Source of the DNA: Pedobacter sp. MC2016-14
Lineage (GTDB): Bacteria; Bacteroidota; Bacteroidia; Sphingobacteriales; Sphingobacteriaceae
DNA length: 64,000 nt
NCBI RefSeq assembly: GCF_020991475.1
Contig: NZ_JAJMPA010000001.1
Coordinates: 1,612,001 to 1,676,000, forward strand
Direction of reading: 5' to 3'
Positions 35,498 to 45,455 of the stretch are shown here, piece after piece (positions within the stretch are counted from its first letter, which is position 1; every line of letters begins with the position of its first letter). Made by a program: the position numbers and the translations under genes. The notes under the pieces are model-generated. The model worked only from the letters and a program-made list of their open reading frames with translations. It was not told where the DNA came from and did no database searches.

Positions 35498-38400
35498 ATG
35501 AACATGAATCTAATTCTTCGTCTCATTCCATTTTATTTTTTGTGTTTAAGTACTATAGTAGCTAAGGCTCAGGCGGATATTACGCAACCTAAAATTATAC
35601 CTGCGTCACCTACAGCCGATGGATTAGGCCTTTATGGAAGTATCCCTATTAGCTACTATACTGGATTGGCCGATGTATCCATTCCAATACATGAACTAAA
35701 AGGTAGGGAGATAACTTTGCCAATATCATTAAGTTATAGAGGGTCAGGAGTAAAAGTTGAAGATAATGCAAGTTGGGTGGGTCTTGGTTGGTCGTTAAAT
35801 TCCGGCGGGGTAATTACCAGGGCTATCAGAGATAAGTCTGATTTTAGCTCAAACCCAGCGGTGTTACCACTTCCGGTGGGTATTGAAGATAGATTCAATG
35901 CACTACATCATTCTTATTTTAGCGGTTATGATCTGGAACCCGATGTATTCTACTATAATTTTAATGGTAAATCAGGTAGTTTTGTATTTGATAGACTACA
36001 CAATGCTAAATTTAATCACTTTGATGATATCAAAGTTCAGCGTTATTTTACTTCTACTCCTTCTGGAGCTGACGAAGTAAAATTTGAAATTACTACCAGC
36101 GATGGCACTAAATATATTTTTGATGCCAGAGAAACCGGAATGACCGCCGACCCGACTGCTTGGTTTTTAACAAAAATAATTTCTCCATCCGGTAAAGAAG
36201 TGTTTGATTTTATATACGAAAATGAATCTTACCGCTATCAAATTGCTGCGAGATACGATGAATCTATTAGCTTGGCGGGCGGTAGAAGAAGTAGTGGATA
36301 TGATAACACACCCATTAATATTTCAGGAAAACGTTTAAAGCAAATTAACACAAATACTGTTGGTAAAATTGAATTCATCCCAAATTCGCAGCTAAGAAAA
36401 GATCTGCTTAATGGAACAGGTTATGCCTTAAAAGATATTGTGATCTATAATTCAAACAATGAAATACTTAAAAAATTCAGACTTGAGACTGAAGACATTG
36501 AAACCTCAATTAGATTGGATCCGGGAAATGGAATATATTGGTATAGTGAATACCTGAATTGGCGAATGTATTTGAAAAGCTTGACGGAATACGATGCTAC
36601 CGAAACATTGTCGAAACCGCCTTATAAGTTCAGTTACTTCGATAGGGATATAAATGGAAAAGATAAGCTACCCCATAGAGTTTCCTATGCCCAGGACCAT
36701 TGGGGATATTATAATGGACAAGATAATAATGCGTCTCTTATAGAGACATATGTAGGGCCTTTTGGAACATGGGATCCCGTTTTCGACGCTTTTCAGCCCA
36801 TTTGTTTGAATGCTTCTATAAATTATAATTATAAAGCCGACTTCAGCTATACCTATTTTACGGGAAACCGTACGCCATCTTTCCCGGATATGCGAGGGGG
36901 TACACTTAAAACTATTCAATATCCCACGGGGGGATATACTGATTTTGAATACGAACCTCATCAGGGGAATTATGAAAGTCAGGAAGTTCTAATAAGGTAT
37001 ACAGGAATTGTAGGTGGAATGAGAATTAAAAATATAACAACCTTTGACAATTGCAGTGATATTACGGGTAAAAGAGAGTTTACCTATTCTTTAGGAAAGT
37101 TGTTTAGTTATCCAAAGTATCGCACTTACACCTTTAACAACGGTGGAGATCCAGGTATATTTCAAATATGTGGAATCACTTTCCCCAATGATTACGACGA
37201 TTCAAATTTATATCTTACGCTCAGTCCCAACTCGTTCACTCATCCCTCTTCTACAAAAGGCTCTAATATTGGTTATTATGAGGTCAAAGAATTTGTTGCT
37301 GGCAACGGATGCACAATATACAATTATGGAGGTACTAGCCTATTAGATGCAGATGAAAATTTCGAAACTTTGAAGTTTATCTCAAAGCCTGCTACATTTT
37401 TTCCAGAAGAACGTGACTTGGCTCTTGGATCGTACTTTACTTGGCCTTATAACCCATCCAAAAATAATGATTGGAGGCGTGGCTTACTCATAAAGAAAAC
37501 GATTGAAAATGCTTACGGAAACTTAGTCCAATCAGAAATTTATGAATATGGTTTTAAAGAGCTTGGAACTGTTTGGGGAATGCGAATGAAGATGTTAAGG
37601 AATGGTATAGATTTTTATTATGCGCAATATCAAATACCTTATGGTTGGAGTTACCTGAAAGAGAAAACTATTATAGAAAGAAATCCTCTTAGCAACTCAT
37701 ATCATAGTACTACAACAAAAATGATTTATGAGCCCTTGTTTAAATATAAACAACGTGATGCTACTTCTACCAGTGATGGAGACAGCCTGATTAATAGTTA
37801 TAAATATCCGTTCAATTACAATGCAGAACCCTATATTTCAATGACGGGAAGAAATATAGTTTCTCCGGTAATTGAAGTACAAAGTTTTAAGGGTACTAGA
37901 CAACTCAGTACAACTAGTAAATTTTACAAAGATTGGTTTAATGATCAGTCTTTATTTTCTCCGGAACTTGTACAAATCAAACATGATATTAATAGTTTGC
38001 CAGAAACACGACTTAAGTTTCATTCTATAAGTAGCAATGGCAATGTACTTTCCGTTTCAAAAGAGAAAGCAAGTCCTGTAAGTTACATATGGGATTACAA
38101 GTCTAGCTACCCGGTTGCAGAAGTAAAGAATGCAAGCGAAGCGGAGATTGCATACAGTTCCTTTGAAGCCGATGGTCATGGGAATTGGCAGTATGGCAGT
38201 GGGACAACAGTAGATCCAAATGCCAAAACGGGATTAGCATCCTATTCACTAACAAGTAGTAATTCGATAACAAAAACAGGTCTTTTGTCAACAAAAACGT
38301 ATGTCGTCTCCTATTGGAGTAGAAATGGAAGCTATGATGTAAATGGTATCATACCCACAACAGGCCCCACAAACTTTGGCTGGACTTATTACGAACATCA

Positions 38401-39316
38401 ACTGACAAATCTCAGCCAAGTTACTATTATTGGAAATGGTCAAATTGATGAATTGCGTTTATTCCCAAAAGGTGCATTTATGACCACTTATTGTTATAAA
38501 CCAGGGGAAGGAATTATTGCCTCCACAGATGAGGCAAATAAAGTGACTTATTATAATTATGATGGTCTGGGTAGAATGATAATGGTAAGAGACCAGGATA
38601 AAAACATCCTAAAAAAATTAGATTATAATTATAACACCGCTGGTCAAGCCGCATGTAATCAGGTTGTTTACTATAACGTGGAAAAGTCACAGTCATTTTT
38701 TAAAGGTAATTGTGTTGTTGCAATCCCGTATAAAGTATCAGCTAAAACATTCAGTTCCTTCATCTCGCAAGCGGATGCGGATCAAAAAGCTCAGTCTGTT
38801 ATAGATAAATATGGGCAGGCATACATAAATAGTAATGGAATATGTGTTTATTATAATGTTGATAAAAGCGGGAACTATACGGCAATCGGATGCCCAGCCG
38901 GATATTATGGTCGGGAGGTCTATGTAAGTGTTCCAGCAAATCTTTACTCCTCAACTTCTTCTCAAGCCGAAGCCGATGCCTTAGCGGTGGAGTATGCGCA
39001 AAATTATGCTAATGTATATGGCTGTTCCAGAATTATTCCAGAAACAGTGAATGTTAATTATGATGTGAATCAACCTGGGTTTCGGGTTAAGTTGATAAAT
39101 GATGCAACCCACATAGAATATGATTACGAGCTTTCCATTGGCGGAGGTTTATTAGGGCAAGTTCCTTCTGGTTCTTACACCATAACTATTTATAGCTATT
39201 ACGACACTAGCACTCATACTTTTGGTGCAGCAGAATATACTGCAACTGGTAGCGGTAGCATAACCTTCTATAGTGTTTCACTTGACGTCGAAAATATATC
39301 TATTTCGGTTTATTAA
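35498..39316 (+). CDS. Large exported YD/RHS-type protein with DUF5977-like repeats
   Basis: This 1272-residue protein starts with a signal peptide (ILRLIPFYFLCLSTIVAKAQ). The N-terminal third has the Bacteroidota RHS-like opening (GSIPISYYTGLADVSIPIHEL, WVGLGWSLNSGGVITR). A sparse set of YD-like motifs follows, including YYNYDGLGRMIMV (about 1024). Residues ~1068-1172 contain two repeats with VVYYNVEKSQSF, ADADQKAQSVIDKYGQAYI and ADALAVEYAQNYAN, matching my memory of DUF5977. There is no C-terminal RHS core (no DPxGK) and no toxin-like tail, so it is not an obvious effector; it may be a surface shell or partner of the divergent RHS protein. Confidence 0.8.
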   Translation: MNMNLILRLIPFYFLCLSTIVAKAQADITQPKIIPASPTADGLGLYGSIPISYYTGLADVSIPIHELKGREITLPISLSYRGSGVKVEDNASWVGLGWSLNSGGVITRAIRDKSDFSSNPAVLPLPVGIEDRFNALHHSYFSGYDLEPDVFYYNFNGKSGSFVFDRLHNAKFNHFDDIKVQRYFTSTPSGADEVKFEITTSDGTKYIFDARETGMTADPTAWFLTKIISPSGKEVFDFIYENESYRYQIAARYDESISLAGGRRSSGYDNTPINISGKRLKQINTNTVGKIEFIPNSQLRKDLLNGTGYALKDIVIYNSNNEILKKFRLETEDIETSIRLDPGNGIYWYSEYLNWRMYLKSLTEYDATETLSKPPYKFSYFDRDINGKDKLPHRVSYAQDHWGYYNGQDNNASLIETYVGPFGTWDPVFDAFQPICLNASINYNYKADFSYTYFTGNRTPSFPDMRGGTLKTIQYPTGGYTDFEYEPHQGNYESQEVLIRYTGIVGGMRIKNITTFDNCSDITGKREFTYSLGKLFSYPKYRTYTFNNGGDPGIFQICGITFPNDYDDSNLYLTLSPNSFTHPSSTKGSNIGYYEVKEFVAGNGCTIYNYGGTSLLDADENFETLKFISKPATFFPEERDLALGSYFTWPYNPSKNNDWRRGLLIKKTIENAYGNLVQSEIYEYGFKELGTVWGMRMKMLRNGIDFYYAQYQIPYGWSYLKEKTIIERNPLSNSYHSTTTKMIYEPLFKYKQRDATSTSDGDSLINSYKYPFNYNAEPYISMTGRNIVSPVIEVQSFKGTRQLSTTSKFYKDWFNDQSLFSPELVQIKHDINSLPETRLKFHSISSNGNVLSVSKEKASPVSYIWDYKSSYPVAEVKNASEAEIAYSSFEADGHGNWQYGSGTTVDPNAKTGLASYSLTSSNSITKTGLLSTKTYVVSYWSRNGSYDVNGIIPTTGPTNFGWTYYEHQLTNLSQVTIIGNGQIDELRLFPKGAFMTTYCYKPGEGIIASTDEANKVTYYNYDGLGRMIMVRDQDKNILKKLDYNYNTAGQAACNQVVYYNVEKSQSFFKGNCVVAIPYKVSAKTFSSFISQADADQKAQSVIDKYGQAYINSNGICVYYNVDKSGNYTAIGCPAGYYGREVYVSVPANLYSSTSSQAEADALAVEYAQNYANVYGCSRIIPETVNVNYDVNQPGFRVKLINDATHIEYDYELSIGGGLLGQVPSGSYTITIYSYYDTSTHTFGAAEYTATGSGSITFYSVSLDVENISISVY

Positions 39317-39460
39317 GGGGGTAGAATTTGCTTTCGTTCGTGTGGAGATAATTTTCCAAATTTCGGTGCCTGTAGTAAACCTCGGGCATTAGAGTAGGTT
39401 ACAAAGCGGCTTTTGTTTGTATTTTTAATTATGAGTAGTTTAGCTGGATCATAAAACAAC

Positions 39461-40030
39461 ATGTATACCGCGCTTTACAACCATATTAATAAATTTGTAG
39501 ACCTTAATGCTGAAGAGCAGGAGATGCTAGGGGCTTTGCTTAAATCTTCAGTATATAAAAAGAAAGCATTCTTGCTGGAAGAAGGAGAAGTTTGCCGGGC
39601 AAATTATTTCGTGGTCAAAGGTTGTCTGCGGCTTTATTTCATTGACATCAAAGGAGCAGAACAAACCACACAGTTTGCGATTGAGAATTGGTGGATTTCG
39701 GATTTAACCAGTTTCCTTTTTCAAAAATCATCCGAGTTCTACATTCAGGCTGCCGAAGCCACAGAGGTTATTGTATTGGAACACCATCAATATGACAAGA
39801 TGTACCAAAGCCTGCCTAAGTTGGAAAAATACTTCAGGTTAATCTTTCAGAAATTACATCAGGCTTCCCAAATCAGAATAAAATATCTATACAGCCAAAC
39901 CGCCGAAGAGCGGTATACTAACTTCAACAAGTTGTTTCCGGAATTTGTACAACGGGTACCTCAATATATGCTGGCCTCATATTTAGGTTTTACGCCAGAA
40001 TTTTTAAGTAAGATCAGGGCTAAAAAATAA
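39461..40030 (+). CDS. Crp/Fnr-family transcriptional regulator
   Basis: This 189-residue protein has a cyclic-nucleotide-binding-like beta roll (~20-120; KKAFLLEEGEVCRANYFVVKG) and a short C-terminal HTH (VPQYMLASYLGFTPEFLSKIR). No cysteine cluster for an Fe-S sensor is present, so it is not a classical Fnr. Bacteroidota Crp/Fnr proteins of this size often stand beside the genes they control; the AhpD-like gene follows on the same strand. Confidence 0.88.
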   Translation: MYTALYNHINKFVDLNAEEQEMLGALLKSSVYKKKAFLLEEGEVCRANYFVVKGCLRLYFIDIKGAEQTTQFAIENWWISDLTSFLFQKSSEFYIQAAEATEVIVLEHHQYDKMYQSLPKLEKYFRLIFQKLHQASQIRIKYLYSQTAEERYTNFNKLFPEFVQRVPQYMLASYLGFTPEFLSKIRAKK

Positions 40031-40114
40031 CTCCTGATTTCTTTTCTTAATCTACATTAAGTTTTTTGATTGCAGTCTTCCAGACCTTTACATCGTAATC
40101 AAAATAGCAAAAAC

Positions 40115-40549
40115 ATGGAAAATAGAATTAACATTCAGAAAGTAGCACCAGCAGCCTATCAGGCGATGTTTGGGCTGGAAAAGTATTTATCAACCAGTAA
40201 AGTAGATCCGATTCTGTTGGAGCTGATTAAAATGAGGGCTTCTCAAATCAACGGTTGTGCATTTTGTTTAAATATGCACGCCGCAGATGCCCGTAAAATA
40301 GGGGAAACGGAACAGCGGTTGTACCTGCTGAATGCATGGAGAGAGACAACTTTATACACAGAAAAAGAGCAAGCCGTTTTAGCTTTAACAGAAGAAGTAA
40401 CAAAAATCAGTAATCATGTTTCTGATGAAACTTACCAAAAGGCCGCAGCGTTATTTGAAGAGGATGAGCTGGCCCAAATTATCATGGCCATTGTAACCAT
40501 CAATGCCTGGAACAGAATTGCGATAACCACAAAGCTAACTGTGGGCTAA
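40115..40549 (+). CDS. AhpD-like / carboxymuconolactone decarboxylase family protein
   Basis: The ATG at 40115 is preferred to an upstream TTG; it gives a 144-residue product of normal family length. The redox motif CAFCLNMH (about residues 48-55) with its CxxC and following histidine is the AhpD-type active site, which reduces peroxidase partners. The helical remainder (EQAVLALTEEV, INAWNRIAITT) fits the family. It lies between a Crp/Fnr regulator and a flavin/ferredoxin reductase, which suggests an oxidative or nitrosative stress response set (inference). Confidence 0.88.
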   Translation: MENRINIQKVAPAAYQAMFGLEKYLSTSKVDPILLELIKMRASQINGCAFCLNMHAADARKIGETEQRLYLLNAWRETTLYTEKEQAVLALTEEVTKISNHVSDETYQKAAALFEEDELAQIIMAIVTINAWNRIAITTKLTVG

Positions 40550-40600
40550 TTGTACATTTTTGTAATTCAATTTGCTGCAGAATTGCTTATTTTGCAGCCG

Positions 40601-41653
40601 ATGGAATTGATGAAACTGCGCGTAACAGCAATGAGCTATGGTCCGGGAGAAACGCTGATCCTTAGTTTTGATGTAATAGATGGAACGAAACCTCATTATT
40701 TTGCCGGACAGTTTCTAACATTTGTCTTTAACATCAGGGGACGTGAATTGCGGAGATCGTATTCATTATGTAGTTCCCCTGATGTAGATGAACCGCTTAA
40801 AATTGCGGTGAAGCGCGTTGAGAATGGTGAGATTTCCCGATTGTTGCACCACAAACTAGCGGTTGGGGAAGTGTTAACGGCCTTGCCTCCAAACGGAATT
40901 TTTACGTATACCACTCAGGAATTTTTGCCCAGGACTATCTTTCTTTTTGGGGCCGGGGTGGGCATTACGCCGCTGATTGCCATAGTAAAAACGGCATTGA
41001 TCAGAGAAAAGGCCTCTAAAATAGTGTTGATTTATAGCAACCGGTCGGCGCTGGATACCTTGTTTTATGAGGAGCTGAACCAGTTGCAGGCAAGTTACCC
41101 TGAAAGGTTTGTTTTAATCTATGCTTTTAGTCAGTCAAAAAACTTGCTTAAGGCACGTTTAAACGTAGGACTGATTGAAAAAACAGTAGAAGAAAACCTG
41201 GAATTTGATCAAAAAGATGCGTTGTGTTATTTATGCGGCCCTATAGATTACATGGTGACCTGCCGAATTGTCTTGCTTAAATTGGGTTTTGACATTACCC
41301 AAATAAAAAGAGAAACATTTGTACTGCCAGAAGACGAAGCCGATGATGATGACACTACGGAGAAGGTTGTTAAAGATACCAATACCTATTCGGTAGTTTT
41401 AAATTTCAAAGGGGTAGTCCATCGTCTCCAGGTTCCTTATCACAAAAGCATTCTCAATGCGGCTTTAGAGCAGAAAATTGAGCTGCCCTACAGTTGCAAA
41501 GCAGGGATCTGCAGTTCTTGTACGGCAACCTGTACCAGGGGGCATGTACGTATGGATTACAATGAAGTCCTGCTGGATCATGAAATAGCCGCGGGAAGAG
41601 TGCTGGTTTGTACCGGTCATCCGACAGAAGATGACACCACTTTAGTTTGGTAG
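40601..41653 (+). CDS. Ferredoxin-NADP reductase-like oxidoreductase with C-terminal 2Fe-2S domain (PaaE/Hmp-like)
   Basis: The ATG at 40601 (MELMKLRV) is preferred to an upstream TTG. The 350-residue product has an FAD-binding domain (RRSYSLCSSP, about 48), an NAD(P)-binding domain (FLFGAGVGITPLIAI, about 113; LCYLCGPIDYM, about 211) and a plant-type 2Fe-2S ferredoxin domain with cysteines in SCKAGICSSC and a distal VCTGHP. This is the layout of the PaaE/vanillate-reductase-type electron-transfer proteins. No oxygenase partner is adjacent, so the acceptor is unknown. Confidence 0.88.
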   Translation: MELMKLRVTAMSYGPGETLILSFDVIDGTKPHYFAGQFLTFVFNIRGRELRRSYSLCSSPDVDEPLKIAVKRVENGEISRLLHHKLAVGEVLTALPPNGIFTYTTQEFLPRTIFLFGAGVGITPLIAIVKTALIREKASKIVLIYSNRSALDTLFYEELNQLQASYPERFVLIYAFSQSKNLLKARLNVGLIEKTVEENLEFDQKDALCYLCGPIDYMVTCRIVLLKLGFDITQIKRETFVLPEDEADDDDTTEKVVKDTNTYSVVLNFKGVVHRLQVPYHKSILNAALEQKIELPYSCKAGICSSCTATCTRGHVRMDYNEVLLDHEIAAGRVLVCTGHPTEDDTTLVW

Positions 41654-41703
41654 AATTTTTGCTATCTTTCAGCGCAAGATTCTGTAGCGTTTTTTAATAT
41701 AAT

Positions 41704-44547
41704 ATGAGCAAAAATAATGTTGACCTCGGCGAGCAAAAGGATGTAGAAGTATACGGTGCCCGGGTACATAACCTAAAAAATATTGATGTTTCTTTTCCGC
41801 GCAACCAACTGGTTGTGATTACCGGTTTAAGTGGTAGTGGTAAGTCTTCACTGGCTTTTGATACCATTTATGCGGAAGGACAGCGCAGGTACATGGAAAC
41901 ATTTAGTGCCTATTCCCGGCAGTTTATGGGGGGAATGGAACGCCCGGATGTGGATAAGGTTTCCGGATTAAGTCCGGTGATTGCCATTGAACAAAAAACG
42001 ACCAGTAAAAACCCTAGGTCTACCGTGGGTACCATTACGGAGATTTACGATTTTATGCGTTTGTTGTATGCCCGCGCAGCTGATGCTTTCTCTTACAATA
42101 CAGGGGAGAAAATGGAGCGGATGACTGAAGACCAGATCCTGGCCAATATTTTTAAAAAGTATGATCATGTTCCGGTTAATATCCTGGCGCCCGTTGTAAA
42201 AGGACGTAAGGGACATTATCGCGAGTTATTTGAACAGATTCGGAAGCAAGGATATGTTAAAGTTAGGGTAGACGGCGAGATCAAAGACATCACTGCCAAA
42301 ATGCAGGTAGACCGGTATAAGATCCACGATATTGAAATTGTGGTAGATCGGTTGATTGTAGAGCCAGAGGACAGAAAACGTTTACTGGATTCTTTACAAA
42401 CAGCGATGCGCCTGGGAAAAGGCATTATCAAAATTAGTGATAAGGACAATAATGTTTCCCATTTCAGTCGCTTTTTAATGTGCCCAACTACAGGGATTTC
42501 TTATGATGAGCCACAACCCAATAGCTTCTCCTTTAACTCGCCCTATGGTGCATGCGAGCGTTGCGATGGTCTGGGTTACATTACAGTGGTAGATAAGGAG
42601 TCTGTAATGCCTAATCCAAAACTGAGCATTATGAACGGTGGTTTGGCCCCATTGGGTGAGTACCGTGACATTTGGATGTTTCAGGTTTTAAAAGCATTGG
42701 CTAAAAAACATAACTTTTCACTTGCTACACCAATTGAGAAACTGGATGATGAAATCATTACCTTGATTTTAGATGGAAGTCCTGAATTGCTGAGCGTTGC
42801 AGTAGAATACAATAAGTGGAATGTTCAAAACTACCAGATTACCTTTGACGGGATCGTGAAACTGCTTGAAGAGCAGCAGGAACGTAAAGGCGAAGGTGCA
42901 GTTGAAGATATAGAGAATTTCAGGAAGCTGAAAACCTGCCCGGTTTGTAACGGCGCAAGGTTAAAAAAGGAAAGCCTGCATTTTAAAATAGACGGGCGAA
43001 ATATATTTGAGCTGTCTGAAATGGATATTCATCACCTGCAGGCCTGGTTTTTGAATGTTGAGGAGCGTTTAAACGAGCGACAAAATACCATTGCTAAAGA
43101 GATTTTAAAAGAAATCCGTGCCCGACTTGGTTTCCTGACCGACGTAGGCTTAACTTATCTTACTTTAGACCGTACCGCAAGAACACTATCTGGTGGGGAG
43201 GCCCAGCGAATTCGTTTGGCTACTCAGATTGGCTCGCAGCTAATGAATGTGATGTACATTCTGGATGAGCCTAGTATTGGCCTGCATCAGCGTGATAACG
43301 AGCGGCTGATTGGTGCATTAAAAAATCTGAGGGATCTTGGCAATACGGTATTGGTGGTAGAGCATGATAAAGACATGATCCTGGAAGCAGACCACGTGAT
43401 TGACGTAGGACCTGCAGCGGGCGTGCGTGGTGGATACATTGTGGCGCAAGGTTTACCAGCTGATATTTTAAAGTCGGATACGCTGACTGCTGCTTACCTT
43501 AACGGTAAAAAGAAAATTGAAATTCCTAAAAAACGTCGTAAAGGGAATGGGCACAAGCTGTCCATCATCAAGGCGAGTGGGCATAACTTAAAGGACGTAT
43601 CTGTAGATTTTCCATTGGGGAAATTTATTGCCGTTACCGGTGTTTCGGGAAGTGGGAAATCAAGCCTGATTACAGAAACATTGTACCCGATTTTGAACCA
43701 TCACTTTTTTAGGGCAAAAAAACATCCTTTGCCTTATGAAAAAATCAATGGACTAAAAGAGATTGACAAGGTAATTGAGATCGACCAGGCACCTATCGGA
43801 CGTACGCCGCGTTCTAATCCATCCACCTATACAGGGGTGTTTTCTGACATCAGAAACCTGTATGTGCAATTGCCGGAGGCTAAAATAAGAGGGTATAAGC
43901 CTGGACGCTTTTCTTTCAATGTGAAAGGCGGACGTTGTGAGACCTGTCAGGGTGCAGGTTTAAAAGTTATTGAGATGAATTTTCTGCCCGACGTGCAGGT
44001 GCCCTGTGAAGAATGTGGCGGTCGCAGGTACAACAGGGAAACTCTTGAAGTACGCTACAGAGGAAAGTCTATTAGCGATGTACTTGACATGAGCATTGAA
44101 GATGCCTGCAACTTTTTTGAAAACATGCCGGCCATTTACAGGAAGATCAGAACCTTAAAAGATGTAGGACTAGGTTACATCACTTTGGGCCAATCTTCTA
44201 CTACCTTATCAGGTGGAGAAGCACAACGTGTTAAACTGGCGACAGAATTATCTAAAAAAGATACCGGACGTACCTTTTATATTTTAGATGAACCGACCAC
44301 AGGTTTGCATTTTGAAGACATTAATGTATTACTTGGTGTATTGAATGAGCTAGTAGAAAAAGGCAACACGGTACTGGTGATAGAGCATAACCTGGATGTG
44401 GTAAAGGTAGCCGACTGGGTGATTGATCTTGGAGAAGAAGGCGGAGCCGGAGGTGGGAGGATTTTATTTGAAGGCACACCGGAAGGTTTAATCCAGAACC
44501 CGATCAGTCTTACCGGGAAGTTTTTGAAGAAGGAAATGGAATACTAG
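41704..44547 (+). CDS. uvrA: Excinuclease ABC subunit A
   Basis: UvrA finds bulky DNA lesions for nucleotide excision repair. The 947-residue protein has two ABC ATPase units: Walker A GLSGSGKSS (about 41) and GVSGSGKSS (about 646), signature LSGGEAQR (about 496 and 836), and Walker B YILDEPS and YILDEPTTGLH. Zinc-finger cysteines are seen in CERCDGLG and CETCQGAG/CEECGGRRY. UvrA-specific RYMETFSAYSRQFM follows the first Walker A. The nnrD gene starts 6 bases after its stop. Confidence 0.97.
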   Translation: MSKNNVDLGEQKDVEVYGARVHNLKNIDVSFPRNQLVVITGLSGSGKSSLAFDTIYAEGQRRYMETFSAYSRQFMGGMERPDVDKVSGLSPVIAIEQKTTSKNPRSTVGTITEIYDFMRLLYARAADAFSYNTGEKMERMTEDQILANIFKKYDHVPVNILAPVVKGRKGHYRELFEQIRKQGYVKVRVDGEIKDITAKMQVDRYKIHDIEIVVDRLIVEPEDRKRLLDSLQTAMRLGKGIIKISDKDNNVSHFSRFLMCPTTGISYDEPQPNSFSFNSPYGACERCDGLGYITVVDKESVMPNPKLSIMNGGLAPLGEYRDIWMFQVLKALAKKHNFSLATPIEKLDDEIITLILDGSPELLSVAVEYNKWNVQNYQITFDGIVKLLEEQQERKGEGAVEDIENFRKLKTCPVCNGARLKKESLHFKIDGRNIFELSEMDIHHLQAWFLNVEERLNERQNTIAKEILKEIRARLGFLTDVGLTYLTLDRTARTLSGGEAQRIRLATQIGSQLMNVMYILDEPSIGLHQRDNERLIGALKNLRDLGNTVLVVEHDKDMILEADHVIDVGPAAGVRGGYIVAQGLPADILKSDTLTAAYLNGKKKIEIPKKRRKGNGHKLSIIKASGHNLKDVSVDFPLGKFIAVTGVSGSGKSSLITETLYPILNHHFFRAKKHPLPYEKINGLKEIDKVIEIDQAPIGRTPRSNPSTYTGVFSDIRNLYVQLPEAKIRGYKPGRFSFNVKGGRCETCQGAGLKVIEMNFLPDVQVPCEECGGRRYNRETLEVRYRGKSISDVLDMSIEDACNFFENMPAIYRKIRTLKDVGLGYITLGQSSTTLSGGEAQRVKLATELSKKDTGRTFYILDEPTTGLHFEDINVLLGVLNELVEKGNTVLVIEHNLDVVKVADWVIDLGEEGGAGGGRILFEGTPEGLIQNPISLTGKFLKKEMEY

Positions 44548-44552
44548 AAACC

Positions 44553-45455
44553 ATGGATCATCAACTAAATGATTTTTTGCCCGATGCATCGGCACCAGAC
44601 GATGAAAAGGAGTTTAGTCTGGTAACATTAACGGCTATAAGGGCAATTTTGAAACCCAGAAAAATATTTAGTTACAAAGGCACCTATGGTCATGCATTGA
44701 TTGTAGCGGGTGCAAGGGAAACGATGGGTGCGGCCTTACTGGCGGCAAAAGGCTGTTTACAGGCTGGTGCAGGTTTAACAACAGCTTGCATCCCCGAAAG
44801 TGGTTTGATAGCTTTAAATACCGCATTGCCAGAGGTGATGTATTTAGGTAGAGATGCATTAGGCTTTGGAAATGATTTCCTTAAAAAATATAATGTAGTG
44901 GGCATAGGGCCTGGTTTCAATCCAGATCCTGATGATACGAGTGTAAACGGGGAGATGCTGGATAAAATATTAAGGTCTTCCTTGTCGATTGTAGCAGATG
45001 CAGATGCTTTAACTATGCTGTCAGTAAATAACCTCCCTGATTTTTTTGACCGGCAGGTTGTTTTTACGCCACATGTTAAAGAATTTGACAGGTTATTTGG
45101 GAAACATGATACCTGGTGGGGCCGCCTGGAAACAGCAAAGGCTAAAGCGGCAGAAAAGGGAATTATTATTGTCCTTAAAAATCAGTTTACCTTTGTGGTA
45201 GATCAGAAAGGCTGGGTTCATGTCAATACTACTGGTAATCCTGCTATAGCACAAGGCGGGATGGGCGATGTACTAACGGGGATCATTACCGCTTTTATTG
45301 CTCAGGGATACACAGGCATAGAAGCCGCATTACTGGGCTGTTACATTCATGGTATGGCTGGAGATACGCTCTCTGCAATTTATGCAAACATAACAGCATC
45401 AGCGCTGGCAAGTCAGGTTCCAAAAACCATTAAATCTTTACTTTCAGAAAATTAA
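44553..45455 (+). CDS. nnrD: ADP-dependent NAD(P)H-hydrate dehydratase
   Basis: This enzyme repairs hydrated NADH/NADPH. The 300-residue protein carries the carbohydrate-kinase-like motifs YGHALIVAGARETMGAA (about 49) and AGLTTACIPESG, plus the C-terminal NPAIAQGGMGDVLTG (about 229) that binds nucleotide. In many bacteria this domain is fused to an N-terminal epimerase (NnrE); here only the dehydratase domain is present, so the epimerase must be elsewhere or absent. It shares its last four bases with the convergent anti-sigma gene. Confidence 0.9.
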   Translation: MDHQLNDFLPDASAPDDEKEFSLVTLTAIRAILKPRKIFSYKGTYGHALIVAGARETMGAALLAAKGCLQAGAGLTTACIPESGLIALNTALPEVMYLGRDALGFGNDFLKKYNVVGIGPGFNPDPDDTSVNGEMLDKILRSSLSIVADADALTMLSVNNLPDFFDRQVVFTPHVKEFDRLFGKHDTWWGRLETAKAKAAEKGIIIVLKNQFTFVVDQKGWVHVNTTGNPAIAQGGMGDVLTGIITAFIAQGYTGIEAALLGCYIHGMAGDTLSAIYANITASALASQVPKTIKSLLSEN

